This document shows, piece after piece, positions 8,527 through 17,492 of a DNA stretch of 64,000 bases (positions within the stretch are counted from its first letter, which is position 1; each line of letters begins with the position of its first letter). The notes beneath the pieces were generated by a model that had not been told where the DNA came from, searched no databases, and saw only the letters and a list, made by a program, of their open reading frames with translations. This DNA comes from Candidatus Hydrogenedentota bacterium (GTDB taxonomy: Bacteria; Hydrogenedentota; Hydrogenedentia; Hydrogenedentales; JAGMZX01). The position numbers were made by a program, and so were the translations under genes. The DNA lies in the NCBI GenBank assembly GCA_029556545.1, contig JAKQEQ010000017.1, positions 1 to 64,000 on the forward strand, in the 5' to 3' direction.

Positions 8527-9867
8527 TCAGAAGCTGATCTCCGTTTCCACGAACAAGTAGTGATAGTTGTCGTCCTTGTCGCCCAGATGCGGCACGAGCC
8601 CGTTCGAATTGATCAGGTTCAGGTCCGCGATGCCGTCATCGGCGAAGAAGTGGGCGTACCCCGCGCGGAAGACCAGGTCTTCGCTGTACTGATAGTCGGC
8701 GTAAAGCCCGGCTTCGAGACCGAGGTCCTCATCGGCCGTCCACTTCCAGAACCACCAGCCCGCCTCGCGCGGCTCATCCACCTGGAAGTAGGTGAGGGCC
8801 AGGAGCAGGCTGAGGCTCTCGGTCGGCTGCGCGCTCAGACCGGCCCGGTACACGAACACGTTCGACAGGTCCGTGTTCTCGATGAACTCGGTGTACTCCC
8901 AGTTCGAGAAGATCCGGTTGAAGCTCAGGTCGTCGTACGTGTGCACACCCAACGGCCACGAGTTGCTGTCGTCCGCGCCTTCAAGCCAGGCGAAGCCGAG
9001 GTAGATGCGCGGCTGCCAGCTCGCGTCGAAGGTGTAGCCGAGTTCGAGGTTGACTCCGAAGGCGTCATAGTCGAAGTCGTTGTCCCACCAGAGGAAATTC
9101 GGCAAGTCGGCCTCGCCGAACTGGTAGGCGACTTCCGCCTCGAAGTCGAACGCGCCGATAGTACCCGATCCGCGGAGGCCGACGGTGTGCAGGTCGATGT
9201 CCGGAAACGCCGGCGAATATGCGCCGGACTCATCGTCCCGGATAAACAGCCAGTAGGCGTCGATGACAACGTCCTCGAGGCCGAGGTAGCTGCCGTAGAT
9301 GCCGTACAGGTCGACATCATCATCGCCGAAATCGCTGAAGGTCTCGGCGAGTTTCGCCGCGAAGGCGCTGATGCTGACCAGGTCCGTGCCGTAATTCAGC
9401 AGGATGGCGTCATACGACAAGCCGGGGAAGAACGCCGCCGTGTCGTTCGTGCCGAGCAGCCATTCACTGCCGAAAGACAGTTCCTGACGACCGACCCGCA
9501 GCCGCAACGGCGTGTCCCACATCTCGCTCGCCTCGATGTACGCCTGGTAGATTTCCACGTCGTCCACACTCGCCGCGCGGCCGTCCACGCCGGTGATGTA
9601 GTTCGACCGGAAGTCCTCGCCCCAGACGTCGTAGCTGTCGAGTTCGATGAACGCGCTGACGTTCTCCGTGAAGTCCGCCTTCACGCTCAAGCTCGCGCGC
9701 TGCTCGACCCACGCCGCATCCGGCAGGGTCACCGATTTGTCGTGGTCGTACATGTTCCCGCGGATGCGCAACGACCCGCCCACGGAAACGTTCTGCAATT
9801 CAGCGAATGCGCCGAAACTCGTGCACACCACGAGCGCGGCCACAACACACATCTTGAAGATACGCAT
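8527..9867 (-). CDS. Outer-membrane beta-barrel porin, alginate-export (AlgE-like) family
   Basis: The 446-aa protein has a signal peptide (MRIFKMCVVAALVVCTSFG to AFA) and then alternating aromatic/hydrophobic strands typical of a large outer-membrane barrel, ending in a terminal Phe (VETEISF) as needed for BAM-dependent assembly. Segments LRLRVGRQELSFGSEWLLG and GRAASVDDVEIYQAYIEA match the alginate-export domain group. Other members export or import anionic or neutral solutes, so the substrate is uncertain. The start at 9867 has an AAGGAG site; the 14 extra codons upstream belong to a palindromic repeat. A hairpin terminator follows the gene. Confidence 0.8.
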   Translation of the reverse strand: MRIFKMCVVAALVVCTSFGAFAELQNVSVGGSLRIRGNMYDHDKSVTLPDAAWVEQRASLSVKADFTENVSAFIELDSYDVWGEDFRSNYITGVDGRAASVDDVEIYQAYIEASEMWDTPLRLRVGRQELSFGSEWLLGTNDTAAFFPGLSYDAILLNYGTDLVSISAFAAKLAETFSDFGDDDVDLYGIYGSYLGLEDVVIDAYWLFIRDDESGAYSPAFPDIDLHTVGLRGSGTIGAFDFEAEVAYQFGEADLPNFLWWDNDFDYDAFGVNLELGYTFDASWQPRIYLGFAWLEGADDSNSWPLGVHTYDDLSFNRIFSNWEYTEFIENTDLSNVFVYRAGLSAQPTESLSLLLALTYFQVDEPREAGWWFWKWTADEDLGLEAGLYADYQYSEDLVFRAGYAHFFADDGIADLNLINSNGLVPHLGDKDDNYHYLFVETEISF

Positions 9868-9890
9868 AACGCGATTTCTCCTTCTAGGAG

Positions 9891-9941
9891 GTGGGGCGTC
9901 CCGCCCCACGGTCCTTCCTCGGAGCCGGGGCGTCCCGCCCC
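9891..9941. repeat. Two GGGGCGTCCCGCCCC palindromes
   Basis: GTGGGGCGTCCCGCCCCAC (9891-9909) is followed by a second GGGGCGTCCCGCCCC core at 9927-9941. Relatives with the core GGGCGTCCCGCC occur at about 30063 and 56785. They lie just upstream of the porin gene and look like REP-type elements. Confidence 0.7.
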
Positions 9942-10470
9942 TTGACTCCGTTTCCCTCGCACGCGGTACCCGCTACACCGCGGGCCCGCATCGAGAGCAT
10001 CCTTATGATCACATCGCGTCCGCCCGACGCCTGGAGATGGCGTTACGCCCACTGAATGGCATCCCTCCTTTCGCCTCCGGTGTTGCCATCGGGCCGGATG
10101 AAATACGCTTCGCCGCGCAAAGACACACTTCACGCCCTACCAGAATGGAATGCCAAAACTCTCACCCCCCTTGCCCGCGCCTACCCTAGCAGACCCGCGC
10201 GCGCATGTCAAGTCCATCGCGCCCGGAAGGCGTAGTTTCACGGCGGTGGCGCGGGGCGGCGCGCCCGGTGGGCCGTTGACACCCACAAGGGCCTTATGTT
10301 ACGTTGAGCCTCGGACTTAGGTGGATGGCGTTTCTCGTGATCCCGTCCGTCCGGGCTCCGGTCACGGGCGAGGATCGCGGTGGCGGACTTCACCGGCGGA
10401 GGGTGTCCTGGAGTGCAACAACCACGGGCGGCATCAACCTGCGGGAAAAGCCGCGGCGGGAATCCGTCCA
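9942..10470. other. Long intergenic region, no gene seen
   Basis: About 530 bases separate two divergent secreted-protein genes. All open frames here have shadow-like composition and no ribosome sites. The only element I can point to is a possible plus-strand promoter: TTGACA at 10276-10281 with a weak TACGTT 18 bases further on, serving the gene at 10484. Confidence 0.5.
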
Positions 10471-10483
10471 TTGAGAGGGGCTT

Positions 10484-12106
10484 ATGACGCGCATCTCGAA
10501 ACTTGTAGTTCTGTCAGCGGTCCTGTGGGCGCTGGCTGTGCCTCCGGCCGTCGCATGGGGACCGCGCGCACAACGCAGCATTGCATACATGGCGCTGCAG
10601 GTCATCCAGAAAACCCACCCAAACCTGCTCCGCGAGTACGAGCAGGACCTCCTGCGTGGCAGCGAACAGGGGTTTGCCGTCATCGCGGACACCGTACCCC
10701 TCAATTCCGACGCGGAATCCATTATCGCGGTGCGCGGGCAAATCCAACTCCTGCGGAAAACACGCACCTATGGAGTGGGCAGTTATTTCGCCTACCGCAT
10801 GGGCGTTCTCGCCGCGATGACGGCGGATGTCATGCTCCCTTACGGTTTCGCCTGGACGCCCCAGGAACAGGCGCTGCGCGACCGCATCGCGCAGGACATC
10901 GACGAGCGACTGGACAGCTTCCGTTACAATGCGAATCCGCAGCGACGCGCCTATCTCCGCAACGTGCAAGCCTACTTCCAGGAGCGGCGCACGTTCTTCC
11001 TCGACAACAAGACGCTCATCGCCGACGACTATGCCACCGGAGACGCGTACAACGGGTACTTGTCCAACGCAGCCCCGGCCTACTTCCAGAAAGCCGTCGA
11101 GGCCGTCGCTGACGTCTGGTTCACTGTTCTAAGAACGGAACCGGACCCCAATGATGAAGACGTGTCCCGCACCTTGCTGACGTGGTATTTCGTGCGCGAG
11201 ATCGAGTACCTGCTCACGGTCAAGAAGAACCTTGTGCAGACGGACGTGACTTACGCCAACTTCGCCAAGACCAACCCCGGGATTATGGCGGCCTATGAGC
11301 GCGTCGGCGATCTCTATTACGCCTTCGGCACGGACCCCGCGATTGACCGCGCGGTGCGGGAATGGCGTGTGGCGCACGGTCTGGGCGGCGCCAATCGCGA
11401 CCGCGCCGGCAAGAAACTTGCCAACCACTACCTGATCGTCGGGCGGCGTCTTCTCGAAGCGGGCGTGCAGCCCCGTGCGAAGGAAACCGACCTGCCCAAT
11501 GCGTTGCAGGCGTTCCAGGATGCCCTGTACTTCGATCGCGGAAATCAAGACGCGGCCACGGGCGTACAGGACACCAATCGCGCCATCGAGGAGCGCCGTG
11601 AACTCCACGCAATGTATCTGGAGATTATCGCGAACGCCGAGCGGGTTCGCGAGGAGGCGGGCCGTGCATTTACGGAAGGCGACTACGGCACCGCAATCAC
11701 CACGTTTCGGAAAGCCGTCAGCCTCTTCGAAACCGTCGGCGATGACTTCGAGAAGCTGGCCGTCACCGCGCGCGAAGGCGCCAGCGCCGTCAAGAAGGAC
11801 GTCGCCAAGGTGGTACAGACCGTCATCGACAAAGCGACCGAGGCCATTGATGCCGGCGACCGCGCCCGAGAAGACCGAAAATACGACGAGGCGGTCCGCC
11901 TGTATGGGCAAGTGGAGATTGTCCTCAGTGAAATTCCCGCCGACGAGGAAAGCCCCACATTAGCCGAGGACAAAGCGGAACTCCTCCAGATGGCGCAGGA
12001 CAAGACCGCCCAGGCAAAACGGGAACAAGCGGACGCCATCGCGCGCGAGCGCGAGGCAGCCGCCGAGGCGGCCCGGCGCCCGGCCGGCCAGCCGGCCCCG
12101 CGCTGA
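10484..12106 (+). CDS. Secreted protein with P1-nuclease/phospholipase-C-like N-terminus and helical C-terminal repeats
   Basis: A signal peptide (ISKLVVLSAVLWALAVPPAVA) would be cleaved so that the mature protein begins at or next to Trp (AWGPRAQRSIAYMAL). A tryptophan or WG near the mature N-terminus followed by a helical 'H/R-x-IA' segment is characteristic of the zinc-dependent phospholipase C / P1-nuclease fold, but the first His is replaced here and I cannot place all zinc ligands. Residues ~320-400 resemble TPR units (ALQAFQDALYFDRGNQDAA) and the last 130 residues are a charged coiled-coil ending in an Ala/Pro/Arg tail. 540 aa; GAGAGGGG precedes the ATG. Confidence 0.6.
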   Translation: MTRISKLVVLSAVLWALAVPPAVAWGPRAQRSIAYMALQVIQKTHPNLLREYEQDLLRGSEQGFAVIADTVPLNSDAESIIAVRGQIQLLRKTRTYGVGSYFAYRMGVLAAMTADVMLPYGFAWTPQEQALRDRIAQDIDERLDSFRYNANPQRRAYLRNVQAYFQERRTFFLDNKTLIADDYATGDAYNGYLSNAAPAYFQKAVEAVADVWFTVLRTEPDPNDEDVSRTLLTWYFVREIEYLLTVKKNLVQTDVTYANFAKTNPGIMAAYERVGDLYYAFGTDPAIDRAVREWRVAHGLGGANRDRAGKKLANHYLIVGRRLLEAGVQPRAKETDLPNALQAFQDALYFDRGNQDAATGVQDTNRAIEERRELHAMYLEIIANAERVREEAGRAFTEGDYGTAITTFRKAVSLFETVGDDFEKLAVTAREGASAVKKDVAKVVQTVIDKATEAIDAGDRAREDRKYDEAVRLYGQVEIVLSEIPADEESPTLAEDKAELLQMAQDKTAQAKREQADAIAREREAAAEAARRPAGQPAPR

Positions 12107-12107
12107 G

Positions 12108-13412
12108 TCAGGCGAGACCCAGCTCCGCCGCCAGGTCGAGGACGGTCAGCCGGTTTCGGATGAAACGCGCGCGCCGCAAGGCGTTATAGTACTCTTCTGT
12201 CGAAGCGGTCATCGCTTCGGGGCGTGACGGACCGCCGGCCTCTTCAATACAACGCGCAACCACCCCCGCGGGCTCAAGTTCTTCGCTGAGCGCCGCGCGC
12301 AGTTCCGGAAGCTTGTCCCCGAACGTCCGCAATTCCTCTCGAAGGCCGCCGGGGGACAACGCCTTCTGCGACCACTGCGCCCATACTTCTTCGCCCACCT
12401 GTTCGCCCCAGTCCTCGATCACCCACGCCCGCACTTCCTCCTGCGACGGCTGCACGGCCGCCAGCGCCTCGATATCGAGGGCACGAGTGTCCACGGAAAG
12501 CACCTTTTCCCACAGCCCCAGGGTGTACACCGTCGCCACGCCCACCTGCGCCCCGTGCAAGTCCACCGGCGTGCCCCGTAGCGCGTGTTTCATGTCGAGG
12601 TAGTGCGAAATGAGGTGTTCGCCGCCGGACGCCGGCGCGGACGACCCGGCAATCACCATGCCGAATCCCGACAACATCAGCGCCTCGAGCACCAGTTGCA
12701 CGGCCTCCGGTTCGCCGCGCCCGATGGCTGGAGCGCGCTCGAAGATGCGCGCCTGGATGCCTTCGTTGAACTCGCGGGGCCGGGAACAGTAATAGCCGCC
12801 GCGCAGCACGTGGCCCACGCGCCAGTCCGCCGCGGACGAGCATTTCGACAGGAAATCCGCCACGCCCGCGGCGGTCATGCGCGGCGGCGCCGCGGCGGCG
12901 ATCTCCGGGTCGGCGAAGATGCCCGTGGCCGTCCTGCACGGCAGTGTGGCCTTGAGACCGCGCACTTTCAACGCGACAATCGCCGACGAATACCCGTTCA
13001 TCGACGCGGCGGTCGGATAGAGCAGGACGGGCTTCTCTTGCTTCGATCCCGCCGCTTTCGCCAAATCGCTCACGGTGCCCGATCCGACGGCCACGTAGAA
13101 ATCGCAGTCGCGCCCGGCTTCCGCCACCGCATCGGCGGTCTCGATCGTAGCGTCACAGGCGTCCGCCCGGAAGATATGTTCCTCGATCTTCTTGTGCGCC
13201 ATGCCAAGCAATGAAAGAGGCTTTTCGCCCGCCGCGGCGCGCGTGTTCTCATCCGAGACCACCAGGCATCGCTCGCCGCACCGCCCATGAGCAAATCGCG
13301 CCAGTTCCTCCGCGGCGTCCGTGCCGACGTGGCACGCCTCGATGGGCAACTCGTGCCGGATCCCGCATTCGCAGTCGAAAGATTTCCCAAGCGTGTGCCA
13401 ACCAAGTTTCAT
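12108..13412 (-). CDS. sn-glycerol-1-phosphate dehydrogenase family protein (AraM/EgsA-like)
   Basis: 434 aa, in the iron/zinc-dependent alcohol dehydrogenase superfamily. The NAD-binding motif VAVGSGTVSDLAK, the YPTAASMNGYSSAIVAL segment and the metal-binding SGGEHLISHYLDM and HGAQVGVATVYTLGLW motifs are all present as in glycerol-1-phosphate dehydrogenases. These reduce dihydroxyacetone phosphate to glycerol-1-phosphate, the archaeal-type lipid backbone; in Bacillus AraM the product feeds a heptaprenylglyceryl lipid. No prenyl-glyceryl transferase is adjacent, so its pathway here is unknown. It converges on the 10484 gene with a gap of only one base between the stop codons. Confidence 0.85.
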   Translation of the reverse strand: MKLGWHTLGKSFDCECGIRHELPIEACHVGTDAAEELARFAHGRCGERCLVVSDENTRAAAGEKPLSLLGMAHKKIEEHIFRADACDATIETADAVAEAGRDCDFYVAVGSGTVSDLAKAAGSKQEKPVLLYPTAASMNGYSSAIVALKVRGLKATLPCRTATGIFADPEIAAAAPPRMTAAGVADFLSKCSSAADWRVGHVLRGGYYCSRPREFNEGIQARIFERAPAIGRGEPEAVQLVLEALMLSGFGMVIAGSSAPASGGEHLISHYLDMKHALRGTPVDLHGAQVGVATVYTLGLWEKVLSVDTRALDIEALAAVQPSQEEVRAWVIEDWGEQVGEEVWAQWSQKALSPGGLREELRTFGDKLPELRAALSEELEPAGVVARCIEEAGGPSRPEAMTASTEEYYNALRRARFIRNRLTVLDLAAELGLA

Positions 13413-13482
13413 TCAGCGATTCTCTCTCGGATTGTACGACCCTGGAGTCCAGGCCGCCGCTAAGTGCACGGACCAGCAGGCC

Positions 13483-13962
13483 TCACGAATGTACGTCATC
13501 GCGGGATTCCAGCGGCCCCATGGCATCGCAATTATACGACGCCGTCACCGTGCTGGCCAGACCGCCGCGCGGCCTGCACGTAATCGTCACGGTCATACTC
13601 CGGGGCCGCGCGCAACGGACCAGGTCTTCGAGAACCTTATTGACCAGATGTTCGTACCATATGCCCACGTTGCGATAAGACAGCAGATAGTACTTCAACG
13701 ACCGCAGTTCGATACACTGGTGGTCCGGCACGTACCGTACCGTTACGTTCGCGAAATCCGGCAGACCCGAGAACGGACAGACCGACGTAAACTCGTCCGT
13801 GGCGATGACTACTTCCATGGCCGCGCCGTGCGGCGTATCTGCATACTCGTAGGGAAAGCATTCAAGCACGTCCGTATCGACCGCCTCCGGCCCCTGAAAG
13901 GGCAGGGTGCGATCCAGGGCCTTGAATTGGCCTGCCGCGTCCGATGGAGGTTTGGTGTCCAT
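13483..13962 (-). CDS. queF: NADPH-dependent 7-cyano-7-deazaguanine reductase
   Basis: This cytoplasmic enzyme reduces preQ0 to preQ1 in queuosine biosynthesis. The 159-aa short form is recognised by the catalytic EFTSVCPFSGLPDFA segment (nucleophilic Cys), CIELRSLKYYLLSYRN (substrate and NADPH binding) and the C-terminal ITCRPRGGL. Of two adjacent ATGs at 13965 and 13962, the second has the better seven-base spacing to AGGA. It lies about 30 bases after the RND pump gene. No other queuosine gene and no preQ1 riboswitch is visible nearby. Confidence 0.92.
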   Translation of the reverse strand: MDTKPPSDAAGQFKALDRTLPFQGPEAVDTDVLECFPYEYADTPHGAAMEVVIATDEFTSVCPFSGLPDFANVTVRYVPDHQCIELRSLKYYLLSYRNVGIWYEHLVNKVLEDLVRCARPRSMTVTITCRPRGGLASTVTASYNCDAMGPLESRDDVHS

Positions 13963-13994
13963 CATGGGGTCCTCTTGGCGGTCTCGCCCGCGCA

Positions 13995-16900
13995 TTATAG
14001 CAGCCGGGCCTTCGCCCCGTCCCGCGAGCCGGCGGCGCTCATGCGCGGCATGCTTCCGAGGAAACGCCAGCTCCAGACCCGCAGGTCGTCAATAAGGCTG
14101 TAAGCCAGCGGCACCAGGAACAAGGTCAGCGCCGTGCCCGCCGTAAGTCCGCCGACCAGCACCCGGCCCAGCCCGTCGAGCGCGCCTCCCGCGCCGGTCG
14201 CCCCAACGGCTATGGGCAGCACGCTGAGGATGGTCGTCATCGTGGTCATCAAGACGGGCCGCAGGCGGTCCAGGCCGCCCTGAAGCACGGCGGCGGATCG
14301 GTCAAGGCCGCCGCGCCGGAGCCGGTTGATGTGATCCACAATCACGATCCCGTTGTTGACAATCACGCCGCACAGAATTACCGATCCCACGAGGCCGATC
14401 GTGTCCAGCGGCGTACCGGTGAGATACAGCGCCCAGTAGACGCCCACGTACGCCAGCGGCACCGTCGTCAATACGGAAAACGGAAGCAGCCACGACTCGA
14501 AAAGGGCCGCGAGCACCAGGTAGATCAAGACAATCGACATGGCGACGGTCATTCGGAACTGCTGCATGGTTTCGTCGATGTGCGCCAGGTTCTCGTCCAG
14601 TTCGATCGAATACCCCCGAGGCGTCTCGAAATCCTCGATAATCCGGCTCAGCGCCGCGCGCACCGGCAACAGGTTCTTCTCGCTCACGCGGCCCCGTACC
14701 TCCGTGTAGCTCTTCGCGTTCAATCGATACGCGCTCGGAGGTGTCTCCGCCTTTTGCATATCGACCAGTTGGGACAACGTCATTACCTTGCCGTCCGGCG
14801 CGGGAAGCGCCATGGCCTCGAGGTCGCCTCGATTGCGTCGGTCGGAACCCGCGAGTTGTCCTCGAACCTCGATCTCCGCCCCGTCACGTCTAAGTCGAGG
14901 CAGATTGGTTCCCCGCAGCGCGAAATCCACCGACTGAGCGATGGCAAGAGCCGAAAGGCCGGCTGTGGCGGCCCGCTCTTCATCGACGTGCAGTTGGAAT
15001 TCATTCTGCTTGTCCGGCATGGTGGATTTCACGTCCGTCAGGTGCGGCGTGACGCGCATGCGCCGCATGAATTCATCTGCAATCTGTTCGAGTCGCTTCG
15101 TGTCGTCCCCGCGGAACCGGACCCGCACCTCGCTGCCTTCCTCGGCCGTCATCGAGGAGACACCGCAGTCGACGCGTCCCCCCGGCACCCGCACCGGCAG
15201 CAACGCGTGAATACGCTCACGTGCCTCCTCCGTCGTGCAAGGCAATTCCTGGCCCGGGGCCAAGTCCTCGGACTTCACCAGGTACGCATCGATCTGACCG
15301 CCCCAACCGCCGCTGTTGACGTACAAGTGCTTGATGCCGAGCGCCTCGCGCTGAGGCTCGATGCGCGCGAGCAGTTGCTCGACGGTGGCCACCGCGGCAT
15401 CCTGGCCGTAATTCGGGTCCGCCGCGAAGCGTATCCGAACGACGCGCAGGTCCATGTCCGGCAGACCGCGAAAGCCCGTCTCCTGATAGGGAACAAGGTA
15501 AGTCGCCAGGATCAGCGCCGTAATCAAGGCGATCGTGACGTGCCGGCGCGCAAGCGCGGTCCGAAGTCCTTCCCGATAATACGCCTGGAGGCGGAGAAAA
15601 GGCCGCCACGAACGCCGCGGCTCGCGTCGACGGCCCAAGCCCAGGCCCGCCAGCAGGCGCAACCGCTTGACGAAATCCGCGGCCCACCGGGCTTCCGCGT
15701 GGCACTCTACGACGGGTATCATCGTGAGCGCCAGCAGCAGGCTCGCCAGCAGCGCGCACGCTATCGGGCCCGCGAACTCGCGCATGATCGTGCTGAGTTC
15801 GCCCGCGGGCATGTAGATGATCGGAATGAACACAACCAAGGTGGTAAACGTCGAAGCCGTGATGGCCAGCGCCACTTCCGCCGCGCCGCGAACAGCGTTC
15901 ACGCGTCGATTCCGGGAAAGGGCGTTGTGGCGGTGGATGTTCTCGACCACCACGATCGCGTTGTCCACCAGCATGCCCACCGAGATGAGCATGGCCGCGA
16001 TGGTAACCAGATTCAGGCTGCGGCCGCTAAAGTAAATGAAAATGGGCGCGGCCACAAGCGAGCACGGAATCGCCGCGGCGACCACGACGGTGGGGCCCGC
16101 CCGCCGCAGAAAACCCCACAGCACCAGAATCGCAAGCAGCGCGCCGTATCGGCCGGCCAGGTAGAGACTGCTCAGCGCGAACCGGATGATCTCCGATTGA
16201 TCCTCGAAGACCAGCATCTCCGCGCCTCCGAACTCGGGCTCGCGCGTGATCTCGGCCAGCGTCGCGTGCACCCGGTCGCACGTCGCGACTGCGTTCGCGT
16301 CGGGTTCTTTGATAACTTCGAAGAAGACCCCGCGCTTCCCGTCTATCCGAAAACTCTCGGCGCCCGCAGGCGGCTGCGTGATTACCTCGGCTACGTCGCG
16401 CAGGCGAATACCCAGGGGAGAAACGATCGCCGCCCGGAGGTCATCGGCATGCGTGAACTCATCCACGACGCGGACGTGATACCGGCTCCTGTCGTCGCCC
16501 AAGCGCCCCACGCCCAATTCGACGCTCTGCGAGCGCAGCGCCGCCAATACTTCATACACACTGAGCCGGTGGGAAGCCAGCGCATCCTGGTTGAAATCCA
16601 CCGAAACCCGCTCCTCCGTGTCGCCCGAGATACTGACTTCCGCAACCCCTTCAATCCGCAGCAGGCGGTTGCGCAGCTTCGTCCGCGCGTACTGCGCCAA
16701 CTCATCGCTTTTCTCCTCGCGAAACAGGGCCATGCGCATCACCGGGATGGCCGTCATGCTGAAGCGCCGCAGAAACAGCCGGTCAATCTCGGGAGGAAGC
16801 CGCAGCTTGAGTCGTTCCATACGATCGCGGACTTCCGCCGAGGCGAGACTCATATCCGAGTCCCAATCGAACGACATCCAGATGTAGCACCCCCCGCCGT

Positions 16901-17207
16901 GCGAGTGCGTGGTGATACGCTTCAATCCCGTGACGGTCTTGAATTCGCCCTCGCACGGTATCGCCACCTCTTGCTCGACCTGCTCCGGCGTCGCGCCGGG
17001 ATACGGGATGAACACGCGCAACGCGGGGTGCGTGATATCCACCATGAAGCTCAGAGGCAATCGGGACCAGGACACGTAACCGAGGCTCAGGCAGGTCAAC
17101 GCCAGCATGAACACCGTTACCGGACGGCGCACCGCAAACGCCGGAAGCGATCCCCCACCGGACCACGCGTCGTGGGTCGTGGGCTCTTGTCGGGAATCAG
17201 CCGCCAC
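13995..17207 (-). CDS. RND-family efflux transporter (AcrB/HAE1-type inner-membrane subunit)
   Basis: About 1070 residues with the two-repeat RND architecture: an N-terminal TM (VRRPVTVFMLALTCLSLGYVSW), a large periplasmic loop, TM2-6 with GMLVDNAIVVVENIHR, a second periplasmic loop and TM8-12 with GVIVNNGIVIVDHIN and GGLTAGTALTLFLVPLAYSL. One proton-relay Asp of TM4 is present (VDNA) while the adjacent position is Val. The TM10 Lys of AcrB is Asn, as in several HAE1 subgroups. No periplasmic adaptor or TolC gene is adjacent, so the pump must recruit them from elsewhere. GTG at 17207 has AAGGAAGGGG eight bases upstream; an upstream GTG at 17216 would abut that site. Confidence 0.88.
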   Translation of the reverse strand: MAADSRQEPTTHDAWSGGGSLPAFAVRRPVTVFMLALTCLSLGYVSWSRLPLSFMVDITHPALRVFIPYPGATPEQVEQEVAIPCEGEFKTVTGLKRITTHSHGGGCYIWMSFDWDSDMSLASAEVRDRMERLKLRLPPEIDRLFLRRFSMTAIPVMRMALFREEKSDELAQYARTKLRNRLLRIEGVAEVSISGDTEERVSVDFNQDALASHRLSVYEVLAALRSQSVELGVGRLGDDRSRYHVRVVDEFTHADDLRAAIVSPLGIRLRDVAEVITQPPAGAESFRIDGKRGVFFEVIKEPDANAVATCDRVHATLAEITREPEFGGAEMLVFEDQSEIIRFALSSLYLAGRYGALLAILVLWGFLRRAGPTVVVAAAIPCSLVAAPIFIYFSGRSLNLVTIAAMLISVGMLVDNAIVVVENIHRHNALSRNRRVNAVRGAAEVALAITASTFTTLVVFIPIIYMPAGELSTIMREFAGPIACALLASLLLALTMIPVVECHAEARWAADFVKRLRLLAGLGLGRRREPRRSWRPFLRLQAYYREGLRTALARRHVTIALITALILATYLVPYQETGFRGLPDMDLRVVRIRFAADPNYGQDAAVATVEQLLARIEPQREALGIKHLYVNSGGWGGQIDAYLVKSEDLAPGQELPCTTEEARERIHALLPVRVPGGRVDCGVSSMTAEEGSEVRVRFRGDDTKRLEQIADEFMRRMRVTPHLTDVKSTMPDKQNEFQLHVDEERAATAGLSALAIAQSVDFALRGTNLPRLRRDGAEIEVRGQLAGSDRRNRGDLEAMALPAPDGKVMTLSQLVDMQKAETPPSAYRLNAKSYTEVRGRVSEKNLLPVRAALSRIIEDFETPRGYSIELDENLAHIDETMQQFRMTVAMSIVLIYLVLAALFESWLLPFSVLTTVPLAYVGVYWALYLTGTPLDTIGLVGSVILCGVIVNNGIVIVDHINRLRRGGLDRSAAVLQGGLDRLRPVLMTTMTTILSVLPIAVGATGAGGALDGLGRVLVGGLTAGTALTLFLVPLAYSLIDDLRVWSWRFLGSMPRMSAAGSRDGAKARLL

Positions 17208-17492
17208 GAAATACACCCCTTCCTTCAGGCCGGCGCCTCAATATAGCAGCGTGGCTCGGCCTGCGTCCAGATTTCGCGCCGTAATGGACTCGAACCGGCA
17301 TCGTGTATCGAGAATCTCCGGGTTCGCTGGGAACGTCCGGCGTTCATTCCGACTCACGAGACTGCCGCCGGGTTTTCGTTGCCGCGTCGCGCTCCGCCAT
17401 CGCTGCGGATGATCGCTATTCTGCCTTGGGGGCGGCGGCCACAGGGGCGATAGGCCGCAACTCGGCCGAGAGGCCGGGCACGACGCCGACGC

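Noticed and set aside
9729-10471. Several short open frames in the gap before 10484
   Set aside because: They overlap palindromic repeats, lack ribosome sites and give Arg/Pro/Gly-rich shadow translations.
14331-17246. 971-codon plus-strand open frame opposite the RND pump gene
   Set aside because: Its translation is Arg/His/Gln/Asp-rich with no motifs, as expected of a GC-rich antisense shadow; the minus-strand frame has complete RND signatures.
17284-17310. GGTTCGAGTCC on the minus strand, resembling a tRNA T-loop
   Set aside because: The flanking bases do not pair into a five-base T-stem and no acceptor stem, anticodon arm or D-loop can be built.
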